DNA of 64,000 nt from Blastochloris viridis (lineage in GTDB: Bacteria; Pseudomonadota; Alphaproteobacteria; Rhizobiales; Xanthobacteraceae), in NCBI RefSeq assembly GCF_001402875.1, contig NZ_CP012946.1:3264001-3328000 (forward strand). The letters run 5' to 3'. The first letter of the stretch is position 1; each line of letters starts with the position of its first letter. Below, piece after piece: positions 40,650-48,951 of this stretch. Position numbers and translations under genes: made by a program. The notes below the pieces were generated by a model. The model was not told the origin of the DNA. It made no database searches and saw only the letters and a program-made list of their open reading frames with translations.

Positions 40650-42496
40650 CCATGGCCACCCACACCGTTGCCGCGGCGGAGGTGACCTATTTCGAGGCCA
40701 CCATCAACGGCGCGCCGATCACCGGCCGCTCCGACGAATCGATCCTGGCCTGTGCCCGTCGCCACGGCGTCTATATCCCGACGCTGTGCGAACTCGCCGA
40801 TATCGACCACACCCCCGGCACCTGCCGGGTGTGCCTGGTCGAGATCCAAACCCAGGGCAGCGGCAAGACCCACCTCGTCACCTCCTGCACCACGCCGATG
40901 CAGGTCGGGCTCGAGATCTGGACCCGCACGCCGGAGGTGCGCGAGAAGCAGCGCCTGCAGGTCGAGCTGCTGCTCGCCGATCACGACCAGGACTGCGCCA
41001 CCTGCATCCGCCACGGCCGCTGCGACCTGCAGGACGTCGCCCAGTTCGTCGGCCTGCGCCAAAACCGCTTTCATGACCCGGCGCGGGTGGCGATGCGGCC
41101 GATCGATGATTCCTCGCCCGCCTTGATCCGCAACATGAAGCGCTGCATCCGCTGCCAGCGCTGCATCGCGGTGTGCCGCGACGGCCAGGGCGTCGACGCG
41201 CTGATCCAGATCGGCACCGGGCTCGACACTGCGGTCGGGCTGCGCCACGGCCTGACGCAGAAGAACTCGGCCTGCGTCAGTTGCGGCCAGTGCGTCTTGG
41301 TGTGCCCGACCGGCGCGCTGGGCGAGCGCGACGAAACCGACCGCGCGCTGGAGATGATGTACGATCCCGAACTGGTCACCGTCGCCGAGTTCGCGCCGGC
41401 GGTGCGGGTCGGCTTCGGCGAGGAGTTCGGCCTGCCGCCCGGCACCAATGTCGAGGGCCAGATCATCACCGCGCTGCGCAAGCTCGGCGCCGACATCGTG
41501 CTCGATACCAATTTCGGCGCCGACCTCGTCATCATGGAGGAAGGCACCGAGCTGCTGCAACGCCTCGCCGAGAAGAAGCGCCCGACCTTCTCGTCGTGCT
41601 GCCCGGCCTGGATCAATTTCGCCGAGCGGCATTACCCGGACATCCTGCCGCTGCTCTCGACCACCAAGTCGCCGCAGCAATGCGTCGGCGCGCTGGCCAA
41701 GACCTATCTGCCCGAGAAGATGGGCATCGATCCCAGACGCATCCGCGTCATCTCGATCATGCCGTGCACCGCAAAGAAGGACGAGATCGCCCGCCGCCAG
41801 CTCCGCCACGACGGCATTGCTGAGGTCGACGTGGTGCTGACCACCCGTGAGTTCTCGCGCCTGCTCCGGCGCGAGGGCATCGACCTCAAGACGCTGGAGC
41901 CGTCGGCGTTCGACAACCCCTATATGAGCGAATACACCGGCGCCGGCGCCATCTTCGGCACCACCGGCGGGGTGATGGAGGCGGCGGTGCGGACGATGTA
42001 CTACGTCGTCAACGGCCGCGAGCTGCCGAGCGTCGAGCTGGAGCAGTTGCGCGGTTTCGACGGCGTGCGCACCGCCACCGTCGACCTCGGCGGCGATGTC
42101 GGCGAGGTGAAGGTGGCGATGTGCCATGGCCTCAAGCCGACGCGACAGATCGTCGAGGCGGTGCGCAGCGGTAGCGCCGATTTCGACTTCATCGAAGTGA
42201 TGGCCTGCCCCGGCGGCTGCGTCGACGGCGGCGGCTCGCTGCGCTCCAAGAAGCAATACCTGCCGCACGCGCTGAAGCGCCGCGAGACGCTGTTCGGCAT
42301 CGACCGCAAGCGCGCGGTGCGCCAGTCCCATCACAACAAGCAGGTGCAGGCGCTCTATCGCGATTTCCTCGGCAGCCCGAACTCGCACAAGGCCCACGAG
42401 CTGCTGCACACCTGGTACAGCGACCGCAGGATCGAGATGAACCAGACCGTCCGTGAGATCTGGGCCGACATCAAGATGACGGGAAAGGTGTATTGA
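40646..42496 (+). CDS. [FeFe] hydrogenase catalytic subunit, NAD(P)-linked (group A, M3-type)
   Basis: A 616-residue enzyme that makes or oxidises H2. An N-terminal [2Fe-2S] domain (about 10-90), a His-Cys3 cluster site (HDQDCATCIRHGRC, about 110), and two [4Fe-4S] ferredoxin motifs (CIRCQRCIAVC, CVSCGQCVLVCPTGA) precede the H-cluster domain. H-cluster ligands Cys319 (SSCCPAW), Cys374 (MPCTAKKDE), Cys521 and Cys525 (MACPGGCVDGGG) are all present, as is the proton-relay Cys318; the spacing resembles clostridial CpI. The gene is coupled to the upstream GltD-like fusion, resembling glutamate-synthase-linked group A2 hydrogenases. Maturation genes hydEFG are not in the window. Confidence 0.95.
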   Translation: MTMATHTVAAAEVTYFEATINGAPITGRSDESILACARRHGVYIPTLCELADIDHTPGTCRVCLVEIQTQGSGKTHLVTSCTTPMQVGLEIWTRTPEVREKQRLQVELLLADHDQDCATCIRHGRCDLQDVAQFVGLRQNRFHDPARVAMRPIDDSSPALIRNMKRCIRCQRCIAVCRDGQGVDALIQIGTGLDTAVGLRHGLTQKNSACVSCGQCVLVCPTGALGERDETDRALEMMYDPELVTVAEFAPAVRVGFGEEFGLPPGTNVEGQIITALRKLGADIVLDTNFGADLVIMEEGTELLQRLAEKKRPTFSSCCPAWINFAERHYPDILPLLSTTKSPQQCVGALAKTYLPEKMGIDPRRIRVISIMPCTAKKDEIARRQLRHDGIAEVDVVLTTREFSRLLRREGIDLKTLEPSAFDNPYMSEYTGAGAIFGTTGGVMEAAVRTMYYVVNGRELPSVELEQLRGFDGVRTATVDLGGDVGEVKVAMCHGLKPTRQIVEAVRSGSADFDFIEVMACPGGCVDGGGSLRSKKQYLPHALKRRETLFGIDRKRAVRQSHHNKQVQALYRDFLGSPNSHKAHELLHTWYSDRRIEMNQTVREIWADIKMTGKVY

Positions 42497-42511
42497 GGGG
42501 GCGCGTTCTTT

Positions 42512-42549
42512 GTCGTCCCGGGGCTCGCGCAGCGAGAACCCGGGACCCA
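42512..42549. repeat. Dispersed intergenic repeat, family A, partial copy 2
   Basis: GTCGTCCCGGG and its partner CCCGGGAC flank a GCGCAGCGAGAA loop just after the hydrogenase stop. It is about a third the length of the other copies. Confidence 0.5.
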
Positions 42550-42614
42550 TGATCCACGACGCCGATGGCCTATCGGCGCCCGTTCAATCGAATTGTCCGC
42601 ATCGCGGATCATGA

Positions 42615-42650
42615 GTCCTCGACAAGCCGAGCGCTCGGCTTGTCGAGGAC
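42615..42650. repeat. 36-base perfect palindrome
   Basis: GTCCTCGACAAGCCGAGC is followed immediately by its exact reverse complement, with no spacer. It lies between the convergent hydrogenase and substrate-binding-protein genes and could act as a bidirectional terminator or be a REP-like unit. Confidence 0.8.
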
Positions 42651-42664
42651 GACCAGCGCGAAGC

Positions 42665-43645
42665 TTACCCCTCGAAATAAAACCCGTCCCCCGGAAGCTG
42701 GCCGCCGATCAAGGCCGGCGACAGCTCGGCCAGCGCCGACAGGAACGCCTCGATCGCCGGCCGCGCCTCACGCGCAGCGATGACGGTGGCATCGCCTTGC
42801 GCCAACGCCAGTTTGGTCGCGGCGGCAGGAAAGCCCATGCGCGCCTCAGCCAGCGCCGCGGCTGCCGCCGGCTCGGCCTTCACCCACGCGACCGCGTCGG
42901 CCGTGGCCCGGTGCAGCGCCCGCACCGCATCGGGTGCTTGGTCGGCAAACGATGCCGTCACCGCCAGCCCGGCCATCGGCAGAAAGGCCGCGCTGCCGGT
43001 CTGCTCGGCCCAGGCCGATTGCAGCGTGAACGCCCGCCGCAGCTTGAGGCCGGCTTTCGCCGCTGCCAGCAGCGCCGCGCTCGCGATCGGCTCGTTGAGC
43101 AGCACGGTCGAGGCGCGGCCGGCCAGCACCAGCTGCGTTGCCTCCGTGGCCGAGCCGGCATAATCGAGCGTCACGTCCTGGTCCGGCACCAGCCCGGCCG
43201 TCTTCAACAGCCAGCGCAGCGACACATCCGGCATATCATTGCGGAAATAGAGCTGGACGTGCTTGCCCTTGAGGTCGGCAAGGCGATTGACCGCCGGGTC
43301 GACACTGAGCACGTGCATGTGGCCGGCGCTGATCACCGACACCAGCTTCAGCTTCAAGCCGCGGCTGTCGAGGTTGGCGGCAACGTTGGTCGGCAAACTG
43401 ACCGCCGTCGCCTCGCCCGACACCAGCGCGGCGCGCAGCTGGTCGGGGCTGCGCCACACCGCAAACGAGGCGCCCGCGGTCGCCAGGGCGGCGCTTTCGA
43501 CCGCCCGCGCGATCAGGATCGAGGCGGTGCTCGGCGCCGCCAGGATCGACAGGCCCGGCGCCGCGGCGGCGGCGAGCGGGGCGGCGGCGAGGCCACCCAG
43601 CGCGGCGAGCGCGGCGCGGCGGGTGAAGGCGCGCGATGCGGTCAT
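42665..43645 (-). CDS. ABC-transporter substrate-binding protein (NMT1/SsuA/ThiY-like), Tat-type signal
   Basis: A 326-residue exported protein. The signal peptide contains [22 protein letters not shown], a twin-arginine-like pattern. The mature NMT1/SsuA-type binding fold has [48 protein letters not shown] and [15 protein letters not shown]. Typical ligands of the family are sulfonates, nitrate or thiamine precursors; the ligand here is unknown. No permease or ATPase gene is adjacent, so it is an orphan. The ATG overlaps the aroQ stop (ATGA). Confidence 0.83.
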   Translation of the reverse strand: MTASRAFTRRAALAALGGLAAAPLAAAAAPGLSILAAPSTASILIARAVESAALATAGASFAVWRSPDQLRAALVSGEATAVSLPTNVAANLDSRGLKLKLVSVISAGHMHVLSVDPAVNRLADLKGKHVQLYFRNDMPDVSLRWLLKTAGLVPDQDVTLDYAGSATEATQLVLAGRASTVLLNEPIASAALLAAAKAGLKLRRAFTLQSAWAEQTGSAAFLPMAGLAVTASFADQAPDAVRALHRATADAVAWVKAEPAAAAALAEARMGFPAAATKLALAQGDATVIAAREARPAIEAFLSALAELSPALIGGQLPGDGFYFEG

Positions 43646-44103
43646 GCCGTGCCTCGCGGCGTGGCGATGCCGAGGTGGTTGGCGATGGCCTCGAGCGCGA
43701 TCTGGTAGCCGAACGGCCCGAAGCCGCAGATCATGCCCACCGCCACCTTGGAGATGTAGGATTGGTGGCGGAACGGCTCGCGCCGGTGGATGTTCGACAG
43801 GTGGACCTCGATCACCGGCAGCTCGACGCTGGAAATGGCGTCCATGATGGCGATCGAGGTGTGGGTGTAGGCGCCGGCGTTGAGGACGATGCCGGCATGC
43901 GTGCCGCGCGCGGCGTGGATCCAGTCGATCAGGGTCCCTTCGCCGTTCGACTGGCGGAAATCGACGGCAAGGCCGAGCGTGTCCGCCTTGGCCCGGCAGT
44001 CGCGTTCGATGTCGGCGAGCGTCGCCCGGCCATAGACCTCCGGCTGCCGGGTGCCCAGCAGGTTGAGGTTCGGCCCATTGAGGATGAGGACGGACGGGGT
44101 CAT
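43642..44103 (-). CDS. aroQ: Type II 3-dehydroquinate dehydratase
   Basis: Shikimate-pathway enzyme converting 3-dehydroquinate to 3-dehydroshikimate. The 153 residues begin [23 protein letters not shown], with the catalytic tyrosine in that segment. [29 protein letters not shown] and [18 protein letters not shown] (catalytic His) follow. It leads a coupled pair with the substrate-binding protein. Confidence 0.96.
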   Translation of the reverse strand: MTPSVLILNGPNLNLLGTRQPEVYGRATLADIERDCRAKADTLGLAVDFRQSNGEGTLIDWIHAARGTHAGIVLNAGAYTHTSIAIMDAISSVELPVIEVHLSNIHRREPFRHQSYISKVAVGMICGFGPFGYQIALEAIANHLGIATPRGTA

Positions 44104-44240
44104 GGTGCGATCGCAATTGGCTGACAGGGCTAACGGGCCAGCATTGGCCGGCCGCGGGCAGAAGTCCATCCCGGCGATCCGCTGAAGCTCGGCGGCACGA
44201 ACTGGTCTATAGTGCCTGACCATCATCCCCGAGTTGCTCC

Positions 44241-45272
44241 ATGACCTCCGGCAAAACCCCGCCCGGCAATACCCCGCCGGGCACCACGCCCCCCGGTCGC
44301 GAGCCGGCCAAGGCGGCGCGGGCCGGCCGGCGCCGCGGCACCGCCGTGTTGCCGGCGGCCGAGCCGATCGCCGATCTGCCCAAGCCCACCGCCGCCGCCC
44401 CGCCCGCCCAGCCCAGGCTGGAGCCGGCGAACGACCCCCAATCGCTAGCGCTGGTGCTCGGCGGCGGCGGCGCGCGCGGCCTCGCCCACCTTGCCGTGCT
44501 GGAGGCGCTGGACGAGCTCGGCGTGGTGCCGGCTATGATCGCCGGCACCTCGATCGGCGCGCTGATCGGCTCGGCCTACGCCTCCGGCATCCCGGCCAAG
44601 GACATCCGCCACCATCTCGTCCACAGCTTCCGCGACCGCGGCGGCATGCTGCAAAAGCTGATCGCCGCCCGGGTCGGGCGCTTCGTCGATCTGCTCTCGG
44701 CCGGGCTCGGCAATCCGGTGCTGGTCAATGGCGAGACGCTGTTCGCCGCGTTCCTGCCGGACGGGCTGAAGAGCGATTTCGCCGAGCTGACGATTCCGCT
44801 GGCGGTGGTGGCGACCGATTTTTACGCCCGCGCCGCGGTGTCGTTCACCGAAGGGCCGCTGCTGCCGACGGTCGCGGCCTCGGCCGCGGTGCCGGGCCTG
44901 GTGCGGCCGCTCGAGATCAGCGGCCGCATCTTCATCGACGGCGCCGCCACCGATCCGGTGCCGGTGTCCGCCGTCGCCGGCCGGGCGCGCTACGTGCTGG
45001 CGGTCGACGTCACCGGCCGGCCGACCGGCGATGTCGGCGCCATGCCGGCGGCGCTGGAGGCGACGTTCGCCGCCGCCCAGATCATGCAGGCGGTGATCGC
45101 GGCGGAAAAGCTGCGCCGCCACCCGCCCGACATTCTGGTGAGGCCGAACGTCGACGTGTTCGGCCTGATCGACTTTTTGCAGACCCACGCCATCCTGCGC
45201 GCGGCAGAACCGGTGAAGGACGAGGTCAAGCGCCGCGTCGCGGCGCTGCTCGATGTCGCGATCAAGGCGTGA
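44241..45272 (+). CDS. Patatin-like phospholipase (RssA/YlbK type)
   Basis: A 343-residue protein. A proline/alanine-rich N-terminal tail (1-68) precedes the patatin domain with the oxyanion loop [17 protein letters not shown] (about 75). The nucleophile Ser104 is in GTSIGAL, and the catalytic Asp in [12 protein letters not shown] near 236. A Ser-Asp dyad is therefore intact. Related proteins are intracellular lipid acyl hydrolases; the substrate is unknown. The N-terminal tail is longer than usual. Confidence 0.9.
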   Translation: MTSGKTPPGNTPPGTTPPGREPAKAARAGRRRGTAVLPAAEPIADLPKPTAAAPPAQPRLEPANDPQSLALVLGGGGARGLAHLAVLEALDELGVVPAMIAGTSIGALIGSAYASGIPAKDIRHHLVHSFRDRGGMLQKLIAARVGRFVDLLSAGLGNPVLVNGETLFAAFLPDGLKSDFAELTIPLAVVATDFYARAAVSFTEGPLLPTVAASAAVPGLVRPLEISGRIFIDGAATDPVPVSAVAGRARYVLAVDVTGRPTGDVGAMPAALEATFAAAQIMQAVIAAEKLRRHPPDILVRPNVDVFGLIDFLQTHAILRAAEPVKDEVKRRVAALLDVAIKA

Positions 45273-45558
45273 CCGCGATGCGCTCACAACGGCTGCCATA
45301 GGATGGCTCCGCGCCACAGCCAGCTGGGGCAACCCCGCCTTGCCAAACCCGCACCATCGGCATCACCATTTAAGCTCGATAATGCAGAATTGGTTGCCGG
45401 CTATGCCAGACCGTTCTCCGGCCCGCATATCTTCGGAACCAAACCATTGGACCTTAGCGAATTTCCGCAAATACCGGCTCCTGGAAACAACGCTGCGACC
45501 AAGATGCGGAACCAAGATGCGCCGTGCCGTTTACTGACGATGCGACCAGGCGGAGACC

Positions 45559-47325
45559 ATGCAAATCATCTCAACTGACGTCGTGGTGATCGGCGGCGGC
45601 GGTGCCGGCCTGCGCGCTGCCATCGCCGCCACCGAGGCCGACCCGGCCCTCTCCATCGCGCTGGTTTCCAAGGTGCTGCCGATGCGCAGCCACACCGTGG
45701 CCGCCGAAGGCGGCTCCGCCGGCGTGGTGCGCGAGGACGACAGCCTCGAGCAGCATTTCCACGACACCGTCGCCGGCGGCGACTGGCTGTGCGACCAGGA
45801 CGCGGTGGAGTATTTCGTCCGGCACTGCACCGAGGAGATGGTGCAGCTGGAGCGCTGGGGCTGTCCGTGGAGCCGCAAGCCCGACGGCAGCGTCAATGTC
45901 CGCTTCTTCGGCGGCATGACGGTGCAGCGCACCTGGTTCGCCGCCGACAAGAGCGGCTTTCACATCCTGCACACGCTGTTCCAGACCTCGTACAAATACC
46001 CCTCGATCAAGCGATTTGACGAGTATTTCTGCGCCGACCTCCTGGTCGAGGACGGCCGTGTGCGCGGCGTTCTCGCCATCGAGATCGCCACCGGCGAGAT
46101 GGTGCTGTTTGCCTGCAACGCCGTCATTCTCGCCACCGGCGGCGCCGGCCGGGTGTTCCGCCAGAACACCAATGCCGGCATCGTCACCGGCGAGGGCATG
46201 GGGCTGGCGTTCCGCAAGGGTGCGGTGCTGCGCGACATGGAATTCGTGCAGTGGCATCCGACCTGCCTGCCCGGTACCGGCATCCTGATGAGCGAGGCCT
46301 GCCGCGGCGAGGGCGCCATCCTCACCAACAAGGACGGCTACCGCTATCTGCAGGACTATGGCCTCGGCCCGCTCGACCCCTGGCCGCGGGCGAAGGCGAT
46401 GGAGCTCGGGCCCCGCGACCGCCTGTCGCAGGCGTTCTGGCACGAGGACAACAAGGGCAATACCATCCAGACGCCGTACGGCAGCGCGGTGAACCTCGAT
46501 CTGCGCCACCTCGGCGAGAAGAAGATCCTGGAGCGCCTGCCGCTGATCACGGAAGCGGCGCGCACCTTCGCCGGCGTCGACCCGGTCAAGCAACCGATCC
46601 CGGTGCGGCCGGCGGTGCACTACACCATGGGCGGCATCGCCACCAACGTTCACACCGAGACCGCGGTCGCCGGCCTCTACGCCGCCGGCGAATGCGCCAG
46701 CGTCGGCATCCATGGCGCCAACCGGCTCGGTTCCAACTCGCTGGCCGAGCTTTTGGTGTTCGGCAAGGTGGCCGGTGTACGCGCCGCCCAGCATGCGAGG
46801 TCGGTGCGGCCGGCGAGCGCGGAGCGCACCGCCCGCCAGGCCGACGCCACCGCCACCCGGCTGGTCCGACTGATCGACAGCGAGCGCGGCGAGCGCACCG
46901 TCACGCTGCGCGACGAAATGATGGACGCGATGGAGGCGGGGGTCGGGCTTTTCCGCACCGTGAACGGGCTCAAGGCGGCCTGCGCCAAGCTCGCCGAATT
47001 GCGCCAGCGCTACCGCCGCGGCGTCAAGCTCGACGACACCAACCGCGCCTTCAACACCGAGTGGCTCGCCGCCGTCGAACTGGGCGCGATGCTGGAGGTC
47101 GCCGAGGCGATGGCGCACTCGGCGCTGTGGCGCAAGGAATCGCGCGGCGCCCACCAGCGGCTCGATCTGCCGACGCGGGACGACAAGCGCTACCTCGTCC
47201 ACACCATCGCCAAATCCGGCGGTGACGGCACGCCGTCGATCAAGTCGGCGCCGGTGACGATCACCAAGTCGCGGCCGGGCGCGCGCGTCTATGGCGGCGC
47301 CGGCAGCAAAGCCGAGCTGACGTGA
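45559..47325 (+). CDS. frdA: Fumarate reductase flavoprotein subunit
   Basis: Catalytic subunit reducing fumarate to succinate in anaerobic respiration. The 588 residues carry an FAD-binding DVVVIGGGGAGLRAAIAA at the N-terminus and His45 in RSHTVAAEGGSAG for covalent FAD, at the E. coli position. Active-site segments QWHPTCLPGTGILMSEACRGEGAIL, HYTMGGI and GECASVGIHGANRLGSNSL follow. The order frdA-frdB-frdC-frdD and the two separate anchor genes make fumarate reductase more likely than succinate dehydrogenase. GGAG precedes the ATG. No FNR-type box was recognised in the 286-base upstream gap. Confidence 0.93.
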   Translation: MQIISTDVVVIGGGGAGLRAAIAATEADPALSIALVSKVLPMRSHTVAAEGGSAGVVREDDSLEQHFHDTVAGGDWLCDQDAVEYFVRHCTEEMVQLERWGCPWSRKPDGSVNVRFFGGMTVQRTWFAADKSGFHILHTLFQTSYKYPSIKRFDEYFCADLLVEDGRVRGVLAIEIATGEMVLFACNAVILATGGAGRVFRQNTNAGIVTGEGMGLAFRKGAVLRDMEFVQWHPTCLPGTGILMSEACRGEGAILTNKDGYRYLQDYGLGPLDPWPRAKAMELGPRDRLSQAFWHEDNKGNTIQTPYGSAVNLDLRHLGEKKILERLPLITEAARTFAGVDPVKQPIPVRPAVHYTMGGIATNVHTETAVAGLYAAGECASVGIHGANRLGSNSLAELLVFGKVAGVRAAQHARSVRPASAERTARQADATATRLVRLIDSERGERTVTLRDEMMDAMEAGVGLFRTVNGLKAACAKLAELRQRYRRGVKLDDTNRAFNTEWLAAVELGAMLEVAEAMAHSALWRKESRGAHQRLDLPTRDDKRYLVHTIAKSGGDGTPSIKSAPVTITKSRPGARVYGGAGSKAELT

Positions 47326-47326
47326 G

Positions 47327-48079
47327 ATGGCCATGACCGACACCCGCACTATCCGCATCGAAGCCGTGCGCTTCAACCCCGAGACCGACCAAGAGCCGCG
47401 CCGGCAGAGCTATGACGTGCCGTTCACACCCGACATGTCGGTGCTGCAAGGGCTGCAATACATCAAGGACCATCTCGACGGCTCGCTCACCTTCCGCTGG
47501 TCGTGCCGCATGGCGGTGTGCGGCTCGTGCGGCATGATGATCAACGACACCCCGAAGCTGTCGTGCGAGACCTTCCTGCGCGACCTCTACCCCGGGCCGG
47601 TGAAGGTGGCGCCGCTCGACAACTTCCCCATCCAGCGCGACCTCGCCATCGACCAAACCGGCTTCCTCGACAAGCTGGCCATGATCAAGCCCTACATCGT
47701 GGCGAAGCAGGACAAGCCGCTGTCGGAAGGCACCTTCCGCCAGACCCCGGCGCAGCTTGAGGCCTATTACCAGTACTCGCAGTGCATCAACTGCCTACTC
47801 TGCTACGCCGCCTGCCCGCAGTTCGGGCTGAACGATCAGTTCGTCGGCCCGGCGGCGCTGTCGCTGCTGCAGCGCTACAATCTCGACTCGCGCGACGTCG
47901 GCTGGTCGGTGCGCGCCGACGTCGCCAACGCCGACATCGGGGTGTGGGAGTGCACCGTGGTCGGATACTGCTCCGAGGTCTGCCCCAAGGGCGTCGACCC
48001 GATGCACGCCATCAACGAGAACAAGGTCAATTCGGCGCTCGACTATATTGGGCTGAAGCGCCTTGTGGGAGGCCGGTGA
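47327..48079 (+). CDS. frdB: Fumarate reductase iron-sulfur subunit
   Basis: Carries electrons from the quinol site to FrdA. The 250 residues have a [2Fe-2S] plant-type domain (SCRMAVCGSCGMMIND...KLSC, about 60-80). A C-terminal domain has [4Fe-4S] and [3Fe-4S] motifs CINCLLCYAACP (about 151-162) and VVGYCSEVCPKGVDP (about 210-224). It starts right after frdA, and its stop overlaps the frdC start. Confidence 0.95.
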   Translation: MAMTDTRTIRIEAVRFNPETDQEPRRQSYDVPFTPDMSVLQGLQYIKDHLDGSLTFRWSCRMAVCGSCGMMINDTPKLSCETFLRDLYPGPVKVAPLDNFPIQRDLAIDQTGFLDKLAMIKPYIVAKQDKPLSEGTFRQTPAQLEAYYQYSQCINCLLCYAACPQFGLNDQFVGPAALSLLQRYNLDSRDVGWSVRADVANADIGVWECTVVGYCSEVCPKGVDPMHAINENKVNSALDYIGLKRLVGGR

Positions 48080-48531
48080 TGACCGAGGTGAAAACCTATC
48101 GCCGGGCGATGCCGGCGACGTGGTGGCTGCGGAACCCGTTCTATCTCGTCTACATGGTGCGCGAAGCCTCCGCGGTGTTCTTCTTCCTCTACGCGCTGGT
48201 GCTGCTGTGGGGGCTCTATACGTTGAGCTTGGGCGAGGCCGCCTATGACGGCTGGCGCGCGATGCTGGCGACGCCGGCCATGATCGCGTTCCACGTCGTG
48301 GCGGCAGCGTTCGCGCTGCTGCACACGGTGACGTGGTTCATGGTGCTGCCCAAGACCGCGCCGACGCTGCGGTTTGGCGGCCGGGTGGTGCCCGACCTCG
48401 CGGTGGTGGTGATCGGCGTTGCCGCGGCGGCGGCAATTTCACTGTTCGTCTATGGCTGGATCGCCGGGCTGTTGCCGCCGTGGCTGGCCGATATCGTCCG
48501 CATGCTCGTCCCGGCGGGAGGCGCGTCATGA
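48079..48531 (+). CDS. frdC: Fumarate reductase membrane anchor subunit C
   Basis: A 150-residue membrane protein with three spans (about 32-52, 70-92 and 107-128). The FrdC-like start PATWWLRNPFYLVYMVREASAV contains the conserved Trp-Trp and Arg-Glu pattern. It helps form the quinol site. GGGAGG precedes the ATG, which overlaps the frdB stop; its own stop overlaps the frdD start. Confidence 0.9.
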   Translation: MTEVKTYRRAMPATWWLRNPFYLVYMVREASAVFFFLYALVLLWGLYTLSLGEAAYDGWRAMLATPAMIAFHVVAAAFALLHTVTWFMVLPKTAPTLRFGGRVVPDLAVVVIGVAAAAAISLFVYGWIAGLLPPWLADIVRMLVPAGGAS

Positions 48532-48893
48532 CCAAGCCGCTGAAGCGTTCGCAGGAGCCGATCTTCTGGCTGCTGTTCGGCGGCGGCGGCACGCTGGCCG
48601 CGCTGGTCGGCGTCGCCTTGATCGTCATCACCGGGATCCTGGTGCCGACCGGTACCGGCGTTGCGGCCGACACCATGAGCTATGCCGCCATGCACGCCTT
48701 TGCCGCGGCGCCGTTTGGCAAGGCGGTGATCTTCTTGGTGATCGCGCTGCTACTGTGGCACGGCGTGCACCGCATGGCGGCGAGCGCGCACCATGTCGGC
48801 CTCGCCAGCGCCCATACCGCGCAGATCGTGCTGCGCGGTATCGCCGCGGTGGCGACCGTGGCCTGCGCCGTGCTGGTGTTCAGCATCGGCTGA
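48528..48893 (+). CDS. frdD: Fumarate reductase membrane anchor subunit D
   Basis: A 121-residue membrane protein with three spans (about 12-42, 60-80 and 98-119). The FrdD signature KRSQEPIFWLLFGGGGTLAA lies at the start and LLLWHGVHRMAASAHHVGL in the middle. The ATG overlaps the frdC stop. It completes an E. coli-type frdABCD operon. Confidence 0.9.
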   Translation: MTKPLKRSQEPIFWLLFGGGGTLAALVGVALIVITGILVPTGTGVAADTMSYAAMHAFAAAPFGKAVIFLVIALLLWHGVHRMAASAHHVGLASAHTAQIVLRGIAAVATVACAVLVFSIG

Positions 48894-48951
48894 GGCGGAG
48901 CACGCGCAAACCCTGATCGCGCCGGCGGCAAAACCGCTTTAGGCCTTCGGC

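Noticed and set aside
38445..42550. Long minus-strand frames over the hydrogenase genes
   Set aside because: They are mirror frames of the two clear iron-sulfur proteins, with no recognisable motif.
42665..44116. One long frame that would fuse the substrate-binding protein to an N-terminal extension
   Set aside because: The upstream part is the shadow of aroQ. The true start at 43645 overlaps the aroQ stop and begins the signal peptide.
45273..45558. Searched for an FNR/Anr box (TTGAT-N4-ATCAA) before frdA and before the hydrogenase
   Set aside because: No acceptable match was seen in either upstream region.
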